Origin: Qipengyuania_B sp965214525 | Lineage (GTDB): Bacteria; Pseudomonadota; Alphaproteobacteria; Sphingomonadales; Sphingomonadaceae | Length of the DNA stretch: 64,000 nucleotides | Assembly (NCBI GenBank): GCA_965214525.1 | Contig: OZ243959.1 | Location: 1,984,001-2,048,000, forward strand | Direction of reading: 5' to 3' | Shown: positions 35,052-43,595 of the stretch, one piece after another | How the letters are laid out: every line of letters begins with the position of its first letter | How positions within the stretch are numbered: the stretch's first letter is position 1 | Notes under the pieces: generated by a model | Told to the model about the DNA's origin: nothing | The model's input: only the letters and a program-made list of their open reading frames with translations | Database searches by the model: none | Translations under genes and position numbers: made by a program

Positions 35052-35912
35052 TCACCCGGCCATACGGTCCCGGCGGCACGGTCCGAGTTGTTCCAGCACG
35101 AAAGCGTAGTCCCTTGTTGCCCGTGCAAGGGCATCGGGGTCGCGCGACAGGCTGGCATCGCTGGGCAAGGTCGCGGGCAGCCCGCACGCCAGCCGATACC
35201 AGCCGAGCGTCTCCGGGACGACAGGGGCTGCCGACTGATCGACCAGTTCCGACCACGAAACGCCCCAGCGAGGAGGCTGGCCGGGACGACGCAGCACGTT
35301 GATCGAAGCGGGCCGGCCCGTAGCGGTATCGAGAAACACCTGCGTTTCCGATTCGCCTACCAGATTGCCGTCGATCGACAGCGCATCGGCAATCCCCGTC
35401 ACCACCGGCGGCGCGTCGGGCCGGACGAGATCGCCCAAGATCGTGCGCACACGCTCGGCCAAAGGCTCGCTCCAGGCAAGCTGCGCGCGCGGATCGACCA
35501 ATTGCAGTTCTCCTGGCCGCCCCTGTCCGGCGCGAGCGAACAGCAGCACCGTCTGCTTCTTCAGATCGGGCACTTTGTCATTACCGCTCACCGGCACATC
35601 GACCAGGTATTTGAGTGTCTCGCCGACGGGGACGGTGCCGGCGACCAGCGCCTGCGTCGTCGCCTCGACATAAAGGCGCGCATATCCCGGTGCCACACCC
35701 GGCGCCCGTTCGGGATCGAGGCGTGCCGTGCGCTGGACCTCGGCGCGGATGACCAGGTCCGCAGCGTCTGCCAACGTGACGAGGTCGGCATAGGTCAGCC
35801 GGTCGCTGGCGGACGGTGCGGATGCCGGCGGCGTCGTGGCCGCGCAACCGGTGACGGCAGGCGCGGCGGCGAAAAGCAGAGCCGCAATTATCGAAGGCTT
35901 TGTCATTTGCAT
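35052..35912 (-). CDS. Hypothetical lipoprotein
   Basis: 286 residues from the ATG at 35912. Signal peptide MQMTKPSIIAALLFAAAPAVTGC with a lipobox, so lipid-anchored. The body includes RLTYADLVTLADAADLVIRAEVQ, YVEATTQALVAGTVPVGETLKYLVDVP and GWYRLACGLPATLPS. No catalytic motif was found. The first part reads like a family often annotated 'hypothetical protein' in Erythrobacteraceae. Confidence 0.75.
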   Translation of the reverse strand: MQMTKPSIIAALLFAAAPAVTGCAATTPPASAPSASDRLTYADLVTLADAADLVIRAEVQRTARLDPERAPGVAPGYARLYVEATTQALVAGTVPVGETLKYLVDVPVSGNDKVPDLKKQTVLLFARAGQGRPGELQLVDPRAQLAWSEPLAERVRTILGDLVRPDAPPVVTGIADALSIDGNLVGESETQVFLDTATGRPASINVLRRPGQPPRWGVSWSELVDQSAAPVVPETLGWYRLACGLPATLPSDASLSRDPDALARATRDYAFVLEQLGPCRRDRMAG

Positions 35913-36173
35913 ACCTGTCTTGTTTTTGGACACATCATCATCCCGTTTCCAGCCCCGCATCGACCAACTGCCCGACTTTCCGGGGCTGACGCCACGATTA
36001 CCTGCTGAATGGTTAAGGCATTGCGCGATTTGCGGCCAGTGGTTAAAAGCCGACCGCCGCTGGAAAAGAATAACGTTAAAACGGCCCGGCGAAGTCGATA
36101 ATTGCGTATCTGGCGTGCTGGCTTGGCAAAGCGGACAGCCTGCACGAGGAGCGATCGGCGGACCGAATTTGCA

Positions 36174-36194
36174 TTTCAGGCATTTTGCCTGAAA
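36174..36194. promoter_or_regulatory. Inverted repeat upstream of tonB
   Basis: TTTCAGGCA and TGCCTGAAA, nine perfectly matched bases with a three-base spacer TTT. It lies 58 bases before the tonB start. No T-run follows, so an operator or leader hairpin is more likely than a terminator. Confidence 0.5.
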
Positions 36195-36212
36195 GACATA
36201 GAACCGAACGAG

Positions 36213-36228
36213 GCCGGACAAATCCGGC
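36213..36228 (+). promoter_or_regulatory. GC-rich hairpin in the tonB leader
   Basis: GCCGGA, loop CAAA, TCCGGC. It lies about 25 bases before the tonB ATG. The 6-bp stem is stable, but its role is unknown. Confidence 0.4.
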
Positions 36229-36252
36229 TCAATGATGGAGTGATGCAACCGA

Positions 36253-36957
36253 ATGGCTTATGCTGACCAACAGATGAGCAGCAATCGCATTATTGCGCTC
36301 ATCGTCGTTGCCATAATCCACATCGCGATCGGCTACACGCTGGTGACGGGCCTTGCCTACGAGGCAGCGAGCAAGGTCATCGAACGCGTGACGACGGTCG
36401 ACGTGGATGAACCGCCGCCGCCTCCGCCGGAGGACGAGCCGCCGCCCCCGGAAGAGCCGCAGCCCGATCTGGCTCCGCCGCCGCCGGTCGCGCCGCCGCC
36501 GCCCATCAATATCGCGCGGACTCCCCCGCCGATCAGGACGCAGGCGACGATTCCCCCGCCCGCCCCCCCGGTGTTCCGTATTCCGCCGCCCGCCCCTCCG
36601 GGACCGCCGCCGCGTCCGGCTCCGCCGCCGCCGCCGCCTCCCCCGCCGCCACCTTCGCAGGCGCGTGCAGCGTCTCCGCAAAATCAGAACAGCTGGGCAG
36701 GACGCATCCAAAGCGACTATCCCTCACGTGCCCTGCGCGCGGAAGAAGAGGGCACGGTGTCCATGCGTATCTCGATCGGAGCGAATGGCCGCGTGGCGTC
36801 ATGCTCGGTTGTCGGAAGTTCGGGGTCCAGCGCACTTGACGACGCAGCCTGTCGCGGGATGGAACGGTACGCGCGCTACAATCCTGCGCTGAACGCTGCA
36901 GGCAACCCGATCACGTCGACAACCACCCAATCCATCCGCTACGTTTTGCCGGAATAG
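36253..36957 (+). CDS. tonB: TonB family energy transducer
   Basis: 234 residues. One N-terminal transmembrane helix (IIALIVVAIIHIAIGYTLVTG, about residues 14-34), a Pro/Glu-rich periplasmic spacer of about 85 residues, and a C-terminal TonB domain (SDYPSRALRAEEEGTVSMRISI...MERYARYNPALNAAGNP). It links the inner-membrane proton gradient to outer-membrane receptors. Followed at 39 bases by exbB and then two exbD genes, forming the complete energising complex for the receptors found at 47-54 kb. Confidence 0.94.
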   Translation: MAYADQQMSSNRIIALIVVAIIHIAIGYTLVTGLAYEAASKVIERVTTVDVDEPPPPPPEDEPPPPEEPQPDLAPPPPVAPPPPINIARTPPPIRTQATIPPPAPPVFRIPPPAPPGPPPRPAPPPPPPPPPPPSQARAASPQNQNSWAGRIQSDYPSRALRAEEEGTVSMRISIGANGRVASCSVVGSSGSSALDDAACRGMERYARYNPALNAAGNPITSTTTQSIRYVLPE

Positions 36958-36996
36958 CCCGAAACCACACACCTTCATTCTTGCGAGGAACTCACA

Positions 36997-37866
36997 ATGA
37001 TCCACAATCTTCTAGCAGCAGTAGCGGCAGGCGAAGCGCCGCAGAACCAGTTCGGCTTCCTGGAAGCCATGGAACAGGGCGGTGTCATCGCCTGGTCGAT
37101 CTTTGGCGTGCTCGTCATCATGTCGGTCGGCTCGTTTTACATCCTCATCACGAAATGGCTGGAGCAGCAGAAGATCCTCAACCAGTTCAAAAGCGTACGC
37201 AGTTCTTTCTGGCGGGCGAATTCGCTGCAGGAAGGCCGCACGAAGCTGGAAAAGGACAGCGCGTGGCGCCAACTCGTGGATGATGCGGTTTCGGCCGAAG
37301 ACCAGCACGGGAAGATGACCGACAAGCTGGAAGCGCATGACTGGCTGCACGGTTCGCTGCAACGGTCGGAAAGCTCGATCAACGCGAAACTCGCCGGTGG
37401 CCTGCCATTCCTCGCTTCGGTCGGGGCGACTGCGCCGTTTATCGGTTTGCTGGGCACGGTGATCGGGATCTACCGCGCGCTCATCAATATCGGCCTGGCC
37501 GGCTCTGCATCGATCGACAAGGTCGCCGGACCGGTGGGTGAGGCGCTGATCATGACCGCGATCGGCCTGCTCGTCGCGGTGCCCGCCGTGCTCGCCTACA
37601 ACTGGCTGCAAAGCCGCAACCGCCGGATCGCCGGCATGCTGAGCGGCTTCTCGACGGACCTGCTGGCGAACATCAATTCCAAGGGCGCGGTGAAGCCGCA
37701 GGTGATGACCGCACCGTCAACGCAGACGGCGACGAAAACGACCACGACCACGACAAAGACGGCTCCGGCAACCGCTCGTCCGGCCACCGCTGGCACATCG
37801 AGCGCCGGAACGACGACGACCGGCACCACGACGGCGGGTTCGACGACGACGACTCCGCGCCGTTAA
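36997..37866 (+). CDS. exbB: MotA/TolQ/ExbB proton channel protein with Thr-rich tail
   Basis: 289 residues. Three transmembrane segments: near 28-48 (GGVIAWSIFGVLVIMSVGSF), and ATAPFIGLLGTVIGIYRAL and ALIMTAIGLLVAVPAVLAY, the ExbB signature pair. After about residue 230 the protein has a tail of Thr, Ala and Ser (for example TKTTTTTTKTAPATARP). That tail is unusual for ExbB and probably disordered. It pairs with ExbD to drive TonB. Confidence 0.93.
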   Translation: MIHNLLAAVAAGEAPQNQFGFLEAMEQGGVIAWSIFGVLVIMSVGSFYILITKWLEQQKILNQFKSVRSSFWRANSLQEGRTKLEKDSAWRQLVDDAVSAEDQHGKMTDKLEAHDWLHGSLQRSESSINAKLAGGLPFLASVGATAPFIGLLGTVIGIYRALINIGLAGSASIDKVAGPVGEALIMTAIGLLVAVPAVLAYNWLQSRNRRIAGMLSGFSTDLLANINSKGAVKPQVMTAPSTQTATKTTTTTTKTAPATARPATAGTSSAGTTTTGTTTAGSTTTTPRR

Positions 37867-37965
37867 TCGTTTGGGATCGTTCCAGTCAGCGGCCATACCA
37901 GGCCGCCGACTGGAGCACCCGCAATACACTCGAGCCTTACGGCCGAACTGGAATAGGATAATCAT

Positions 37966-38502
<537 letters not shown>

Positions 38503-38543
38503 GCGACCGGTCGAACCATCACTCAAGGCAAGGAGTAACCCTC

Positions 38544-38972
38544 ATGGCAATGTCAGGCGGCAAGGACGATGGCAGCCCGATGATGGAAATGAACACGACG
38601 CCGCTGATCGACGTCATGCTCGTGTTGCTCATCATGTTCATCATCACCATTCCCGTGGCGACGCATTCGGTCGATATCGACCTGCCCGTTCCCTCGGATC
38701 AACCGACCGACAATGTCGAGCCGGACAAGAACAAGATCGTTGTCAGTCCGCAGGATGAAATCCTCTGGAACGGGGAGGTCATTACCGAGGGGCAATTGCT
38801 GACCAACTTGAATGCAACGATGCAATATGCGGTGGAACCCGAATTGCAGTTCGAGCCGGAAGCCCTTGCCAGCTACGAGGCATCGCTGCGCGTCCTCGAT
38901 ATCATCAAGGGATCGGGCGTGAGCAAGTTCGGGTTTGTCGGAAACGAGAAGTATCGCACGTTCGGCGGCTGA
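38544..38972 (+). CDS. exbD: ExbD-type biopolymer transport protein, second copy
   Basis: 142 residues, standard length. MNTTPLIDVMLVLLIMFIITIP contains the conserved aspartate. Two different ExbD proteins in one tonB operon are common in Xanthomonas and sphingomonads. A terminator lies 26 bases downstream. Confidence 0.93.
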   Translation: MAMSGGKDDGSPMMEMNTTPLIDVMLVLLIMFIITIPVATHSVDIDLPVPSDQPTDNVEPDKNKIVVSPQDEILWNGEVITEGQLLTNLNATMQYAVEPELQFEPEALASYEASLRVLDIIKGSGVSKFGFVGNEKYRTFGG

Positions 38973-38997
38973 AGCGCTTAATCATGCTGAGAAGGAG

Positions 38998-39025
38998 AAG
39001 GGGCGGCGCAATCCGCCCCTTTTTC
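38998..39025 (+). terminator. Rho-independent terminator of the tonB-exbBDD operon
   Basis: AAGGGGCGG, loop CGCAAT, CCGCCCCTT then TTTC. Nine perfect base pairs followed by Ts. Confidence 0.88.
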
Positions 39026-39308
39026 GTGGCCGCCAACGGTAATGGCGCAACCGGGGGATAGCATCGCAAGATGCCTAAGTATTCTGCCAACAAATGAAAT
39101 GCATAGCGCAACCCATGGTCATGCCGTAACAGCAACAGCCATCATCGACCCCGACAAATCATAACGCCCCCTCGCACCCGTAACGGGTAAGCGTTGAAGT
39201 CACATTGCCGCTGGCGCACGCCGGACGCTCGCTCAAGATAATGCCGCGTTTTGGGGACAGCATCGTCGTGGTTCGTAATCGGGATCGCCGAAACCGAACG
39301 CCAAACGG

Positions 39309-39677
39309 TCACATTCCCCGGCGCAGTTCCCTTCGACGGTCTGCGATCTTGGTCAGGTCGCGCTGTGCTTTCGCCAGTCGTCGGGCCGTCTTCTCCTGGT
39401 CTTTTTGCTCATCCTCGAGCTTGTCCTCCGCGGATGCCAGCGCCTTTTCCGCTTCCCGCACATCTTCCACATCGTCGCGCGCTTCGGTGCGCAACTTTTC
39501 CAACCGCTCCGCGATCTTCCCCGCCTCGCGGTTGAGTTGCCCCCATTCCTTCGCCTGCTGGCTGTTCAGGTTCTTGGGTGCCTTGACGACGATCTCGGAC
39601 TGGATGGCTTGCGCCGATGCGGGAATGGCCATTGGCAGGGCAAGAGACGCGAACAGCAGAGTACTTCGATAAGGCAT
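39309..39677 (-). CDS. Small exported coiled-coil protein
   Basis: 122 residues from the ATG at 39677 (MPYRSTLLFASLALPMAIPASAQA, signal peptide). The mature part is almost all charged helix: EAGKIAERLEKLRTEARDD, REAEKALASAEDKLEDEQKDQ. It looks like a periplasmic coiled coil. No family name can be assigned. It stands alone between the tonB operon terminator and the helicase gene. The 283 bp between it and the terminator show nothing recognisable. Confidence 0.75.
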   Translation of the reverse strand: MPYRSTLLFASLALPMAIPASAQAIQSEIVVKAPKNLNSQQAKEWGQLNREAGKIAERLEKLRTEARDDVEDVREAEKALASAEDKLEDEQKDQEKTARRLAKAQRDLTKIADRRRELRRGM

Positions 39678-39837
39678 GAGTTTCCTTTGATTTGGTGGCA
39701 ACCGGTCAACCCAATGGTTCGCGGCGCAAGGCTCCCGTAGCATGCAGGCGGGAGACGACGCTGGTGGCGTCGAGCAAGCGCAGCGCTACCATCCTCCCCT
39801 CAAGATTTCAAGGTTCCCCGCAGACCGCGGTAACGTG

Positions 39838-42315
39838 TCAATCATCATCGAGCAGCGCGTCTTCCGTTTCCAGGCCGCCGTCCACGCGCATGGCGGCTGC
39901 CGCCAATCCTTCCGCCTCCAGTATCAGCGCATCGTCGACAGCACCCTGCGGGCTGGCTTCGCGGCCGATCATCACCATGACCGGCACGGCCAACGGGCTG
40001 ACCCGCTCCAGTTCGACATGGACCAGCTGATCGCCGGCCCGATCGAGCAGCGAACCCAACCGTCCGACATCGGTCATGCGGGTGCGTGCATCCGCCCAGG
40101 CCGCTTCGAGAAGCAAATGGTCGGGCTCGTATTTGCGCAGCACGTCATAGATGAGGTCGGTGGAGAAGGTGACTTGCTTGCCCGTCTTGCGCTTGCCCGG
40201 ATGCTGCCGCTCCACCAGCCCGCCGATCACCGCGACCTCGCGGAAGGCACGGCGCAGCAGATGGCTCGATTGCACCCATTCGACGAACTCGTCCGTCAGG
40301 ATGTCCGGCGACAGCAAGGGTGCGGGATCCTTCACCGGTTTCAATCCCCAGACTGCCAGCGAATAATCGTTCGCGACGAATCCCCCCGGCAACAGGCCGC
40401 GATCCTCCATCCGCCTGGTGATCAGCATGCCGAGCGACTGGTTCGCGTTCCATCCCTCGAACGTGTAATAGACGGTATAATGGCGTTTGCCTTCGGGGAA
40501 GCTTTCCACCAGCAACTGGCCGGGCCCGGGCATTTGGCTGCGGTAATCCTGCACCTCCAGCCATTCGCGCACATCGTCCGGGAAGCGGGCCCATCCGGGC
40601 CGATCGATCAGCATTTCGCGAACCCGGTCGGCCAGGTGCGCGGTCAGCGGCAGGCGGGTACCCCCATATGAGGGGATCATGGCGGCCTTCTTCGCCCCGC
40701 GAACGATGACCTCCATGTCTTTCGTCTGCTCGACCTCCAGGCTCATTCCGGCAAAGCTGAATGTATCGCCGGGCGAGAGCGAAGCGGCAAAGCGCTCTTC
40801 GATCTTGCCAACCTGCCGCCCGTTACGAAACCGCACGGTCAGCAACTCGCTATCGATGATGATCCCGGCATTGAGCCGATGCCGTGCCGCCTGTTCGGGA
40901 TGTGTCAGCCGCCAGGTTCCATCCTCGTCGCGCGTGATGCGCTTGAACTTGTCGTAAGCCTTCAACGCGTAACCGCCCGTTGCGACGAAGTTCAGCACGC
41001 GCTGCCAGGCGGTTTCGTCCAACCAGGCATAGGAAAGGCTCGAGCGCACCTGCGCAAGCAGCTCCGCCTCGTCGAAAGGCGCCGCGCAGGCACAACACAT
41101 CACATGCTGGGCCAGCACGTCCAGACCTCCCGGACGAAAATTCTCGCCATCCCGCTGGCCTTCCTCCACCGCCTCGCGTGCGGCAGTCGCTTCCAGGAAC
41201 TCGAACCGGTTGCCCGGCACCAGAAGAGCGCGGCTCGGCTGATCCAGCCGGTGATTGGCCCGGCCGATGCGTTGCAGCAGCCGCGACGATCCCTTGGGAG
41301 CGCCCATTTGCACGACCAGGTCGATGTCGCCCCAGTCAACACCCAGATCCAGGCTTGCGGTTGCCACCAGCGCCCGCAACTCCCCGCGCGCCATCGCCCC
41401 TTCAACCTTTCGGCGTGCCTCTACGGACAACGAGCCGTGGTGCACGCCGATCGGCAGCTTGTCCTCGTTGGCGTTCCACAGGTATTGAAAGATGTATTCG
41501 GCAAGAAAGCGGGTATTGGTAAAGATCAGGGTGGTCCTGTGTGCCTTGATCCGTTCGTAGAGCTGCGGGATAGCCCAGGTCGCCGCGTGGCCGCCCCACG
41601 GCACGCGCTGTTCTTCGGGCAGCAATATCTCGACTTCGGGCTCCGCGCCCGGCTCTCCTTCCACCAAGGCCACGCTGTCGATATCGCCCCAAGGCGCAAG
41701 CCATTCGCGAAAAGCTTGCGGCTCGGCGACGGTGGCTGAAAGCGCGGCGCGTTGCATGCCAGGCGCAATCGTTTGCAGCCTGGAAAGCGCCAACGCCAGC
41801 AGATCGCCGCGCTTGTCGGTGGCAAAGGCGTGTATCTCGTCAAGCACTACGCGCTTCAGTCCCGCGAACAGGGTGAAACTGTCTGGGTAGGACAAGAGGA
41901 GCGACAGGCTTTCCGGCGTGGTCAGCAGGACATGGGGCGGGCGTTCGCGCTGCCGGCGTTTGCGGTCCGACGGGGTATCGCCGCTCCGCGCCTCCACCCG
42001 CATGGGCAGGTCCATCTGCTCGACCGGAGTCAGCAAATTGCGCTGCACGTCATGAGCCAGTGCCTTCAGGGGCGAGACGTACAGGGTGTGCAGACCTTCC
42101 GGCGGAGCAGCGGTGCCAAGACGCGATGGAGTGAACGCCGCAAGGGTTGGCAAGAAGCCGGCAAGGGTCTTGCCCGCGCCGGTGTCGGCTACGAGCATCG
42201 TGTGTTTTCCAGCATCCGCAGCGGCAAGCATGTGCCTCTGATGCCGCCTTACGCGCCATTCCCGTCCCGCAAACCAGGCCGCGATCTCGCTTGGGATATT
42301 GGCTGGTTGCGTCAA
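39838..42315 (-). CDS. Ligase-associated DEXH-box helicase (Lhr-like)
   Basis: 825 residues from a TTG at 42315. A further TTG at 42405 would add 30 residues without family support. Helicase motifs: VADTGAGKTLAGFLPTL (Walker A), VLDEIHAF (DEIH), SATVAEP, LIFTNTRFLAEYIFQYL, LVATASLDLGVDWGDIDLVVQMGAPKG and QRIGRANHR. The whole match is to the Lhr-core type ATP-dependent helicase of bacterial DNA repair clusters, which normally sit with a DNA ligase and a ligase-associated exonuclease. Neither partner is in the window. Confidence 0.9.
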   Translation of the reverse strand: MTQPANIPSEIAAWFAGREWRVRRHQRHMLAAADAGKHTMLVADTGAGKTLAGFLPTLAAFTPSRLGTAAPPEGLHTLYVSPLKALAHDVQRNLLTPVEQMDLPMRVEARSGDTPSDRKRRQRERPPHVLLTTPESLSLLLSYPDSFTLFAGLKRVVLDEIHAFATDKRGDLLALALSRLQTIAPGMQRAALSATVAEPQAFREWLAPWGDIDSVALVEGEPGAEPEVEILLPEEQRVPWGGHAATWAIPQLYERIKAHRTTLIFTNTRFLAEYIFQYLWNANEDKLPIGVHHGSLSVEARRKVEGAMARGELRALVATASLDLGVDWGDIDLVVQMGAPKGSSRLLQRIGRANHRLDQPSRALLVPGNRFEFLEATAAREAVEEGQRDGENFRPGGLDVLAQHVMCCACAAPFDEAELLAQVRSSLSYAWLDETAWQRVLNFVATGGYALKAYDKFKRITRDEDGTWRLTHPEQAARHRLNAGIIIDSELLTVRFRNGRQVGKIEERFAASLSPGDTFSFAGMSLEVEQTKDMEVIVRGAKKAAMIPSYGGTRLPLTAHLADRVREMLIDRPGWARFPDDVREWLEVQDYRSQMPGPGQLLVESFPEGKRHYTVYYTFEGWNANQSLGMLITRRMEDRGLLPGGFVANDYSLAVWGLKPVKDPAPLLSPDILTDEFVEWVQSSHLLRRAFREVAVIGGLVERQHPGKRKTGKQVTFSTDLIYDVLRKYEPDHLLLEAAWADARTRMTDVGRLGSLLDRAGDQLVHVELERVSPLAVPVMVMIGREASPQGAVDDALILEAEGLAAAAMRVDGGLETEDALLDDD

Positions 42316-42580
42316 CGGCGCTGGACGTCGGAAGACAATGGGGACTGCATATTCAAGAAAGCGTGCAACCGACCCGCGCGTTCCGTCTCTGCCGATGGTT
42401 CGCAAGATCGCCAGAAAATCGTCAGACCGAGAAAGGCATGCGCCAAACTGAGAAACATCAATGTCGTCAACGCGTTGTAAAGGGTGAACCTGCCGAGATT
42501 GATCGCAGGACCCTTACTTCGCGGCTGGCTGCCGCCGCCAGGTTGGGCAAAGATTCACGCGGCAGCGAGGAGACGGAAAC

Positions 42581-43525
42581 ATGGCAGACCGCCAACGTTA
42601 CCAGCAGAACGATCGGTATGACCGATACAATCAGAACAATCGCCAGCAAGAACAGTTCTTCGACCAGGATCGTCAATACGACAATGATCGCAATTCCGGG
42701 ATGAGAGATCGCGACGATCAGAATTTCGGCAGTTCCCGCCAGCAATATCGTCAGGGCGGTTACAACCAGCTCGATGATTACGACAACCAATCATATCAGG
42801 GTTCGCGGGGCAATTACGGCGGCGGCTATGATCGGGATAACCGTTCGCACAACTACATGCGCGGTGACGAGATGGGCGGGCCGGCGATGACCGGTCCTTA
42901 TACCACAGGTTCCGGATCTTATGGCGGTTCCTCCTATTACGGCGGCGGTCGCAGCGATCGTTCCATGTATGGAAACGATCGGAATAATGATCGGGGCTTC
43001 TTCGAGAAGGCCGGCGATAAGATCGAAAGCTGGTTCAGCGACGATGATGACGACCGTTATGGCCGTCGGGGACGCAGAACGTCCGGTTATGGCGGCTCGA
43101 GCTACGATAACGACTACGATGATGACGATCGGTACAGCCGCGACAGCTATCGCGGTCATGGGCCGAAGAACTACACCCGTTCCGATAGCCGTATTATGGA
43201 AGATGTTTGCGACCGGCTCAGCGATGATCATGATGTCGACGCGCGTAATATCGACGTTACCGTCAATGATCGCGAAGTTACGCTCGACGGGACCGTGCGC
43301 AATCGCCGTGCAAAGCGCCGCGCCGAAGATTGCATCCATGATCTGAGCGGGGTGTCGCATGTGCAGAACAACCTGCGCATCGATGACGACTACGACAACG
43401 ATGACGACAGCAATCGTAACCGCTACGACAACGATGGTTTGTCAGATGCAAGCCGCAGTGTGAGACGCGATGCGGATGCAACGAACAAGTCGATCAGCAA
43501 GACCGGCAACAAAACGACCACGTAA
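42581..43525 (+). CDS. BON-domain protein with Asp/Arg/Tyr/Gly-rich N-terminus
   Basis: 314 residues. Residues 1-200 are low complexity, dominated by Asp, Arg, Asn, Gln, Tyr and Gly (DRYDRYNQNN and similar). They include FFEKAGDKIESWFSDDD, a segment found near SWFGD-containing BON proteins. Residues about 210-270 are a BON domain (SRIMEDVCDRLSDDHDVDARN, then VTLDGTVRNRRAKRRAEDC). No signal peptide is visible. Similar proteins are stress-associated in sphingomonads. AGGAGACGG precedes the ATG. Confidence 0.82.
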   Translation: MADRQRYQQNDRYDRYNQNNRQQEQFFDQDRQYDNDRNSGMRDRDDQNFGSSRQQYRQGGYNQLDDYDNQSYQGSRGNYGGGYDRDNRSHNYMRGDEMGGPAMTGPYTTGSGSYGGSSYYGGGRSDRSMYGNDRNNDRGFFEKAGDKIESWFSDDDDDRYGRRGRRTSGYGGSSYDNDYDDDDRYSRDSYRGHGPKNYTRSDSRIMEDVCDRLSDDHDVDARNIDVTVNDREVTLDGTVRNRRAKRRAEDCIHDLSGVSHVQNNLRIDDDYDNDDDSNRNRYDNDGLSDASRSVRRDADATNKSISKTGNKTTT

Positions 43526-43545
43526 GCCTGTCTAACTGCCTCAAG

Positions 43546-43575
43546 AAAAGGGTTCCGGTTTCGGAACCCTTTTTT
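43546..43575 (+). terminator. Rho-independent terminator after the BON gene
   Basis: AAAAGGGTTCCG, loop GTT, CGGAACCCTTTTTT. Long stem with a T-run. As the A-run on the other side also gives Ts on the minus strand, it can serve the convergent phosphomannomutase gene too. Confidence 0.9.
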
Positions 43576-43595
43576 GTTGCAATGCCATAACCCCC

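Larger units (their letters stand above)
35913..36252. other. 340-bp divergent gap ahead of the tonB operon
   Basis: No gene supported. Contains a perfect 9-bp inverted repeat at 36174-36194 and a GC-rich 6-bp hairpin at 36213-36228, both close to tonB. The remainder has no motif I can name. It should carry the promoter of tonB on the plus strand and of the lipoprotein gene on the minus strand. Confidence 0.6.

Noticed and set aside
35052..36248. Long minus-strand frame with a zinc-ribbon-like N-terminus (CLKCKFG...GCPLCQA)
   Set aside because: The upstream part has no start signal and no match I know; the lipoprotein signal peptide starting at 35912 is a much better beginning.
42581..43460. 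Repeated GAT/GAC/CGT triplets as a CRISPR array or tandem repeat
   Set aside because: They follow the reading frame of the low-complexity BON protein. There is no constant repeat-spacer unit. No CRISPR array was seen elsewhere.
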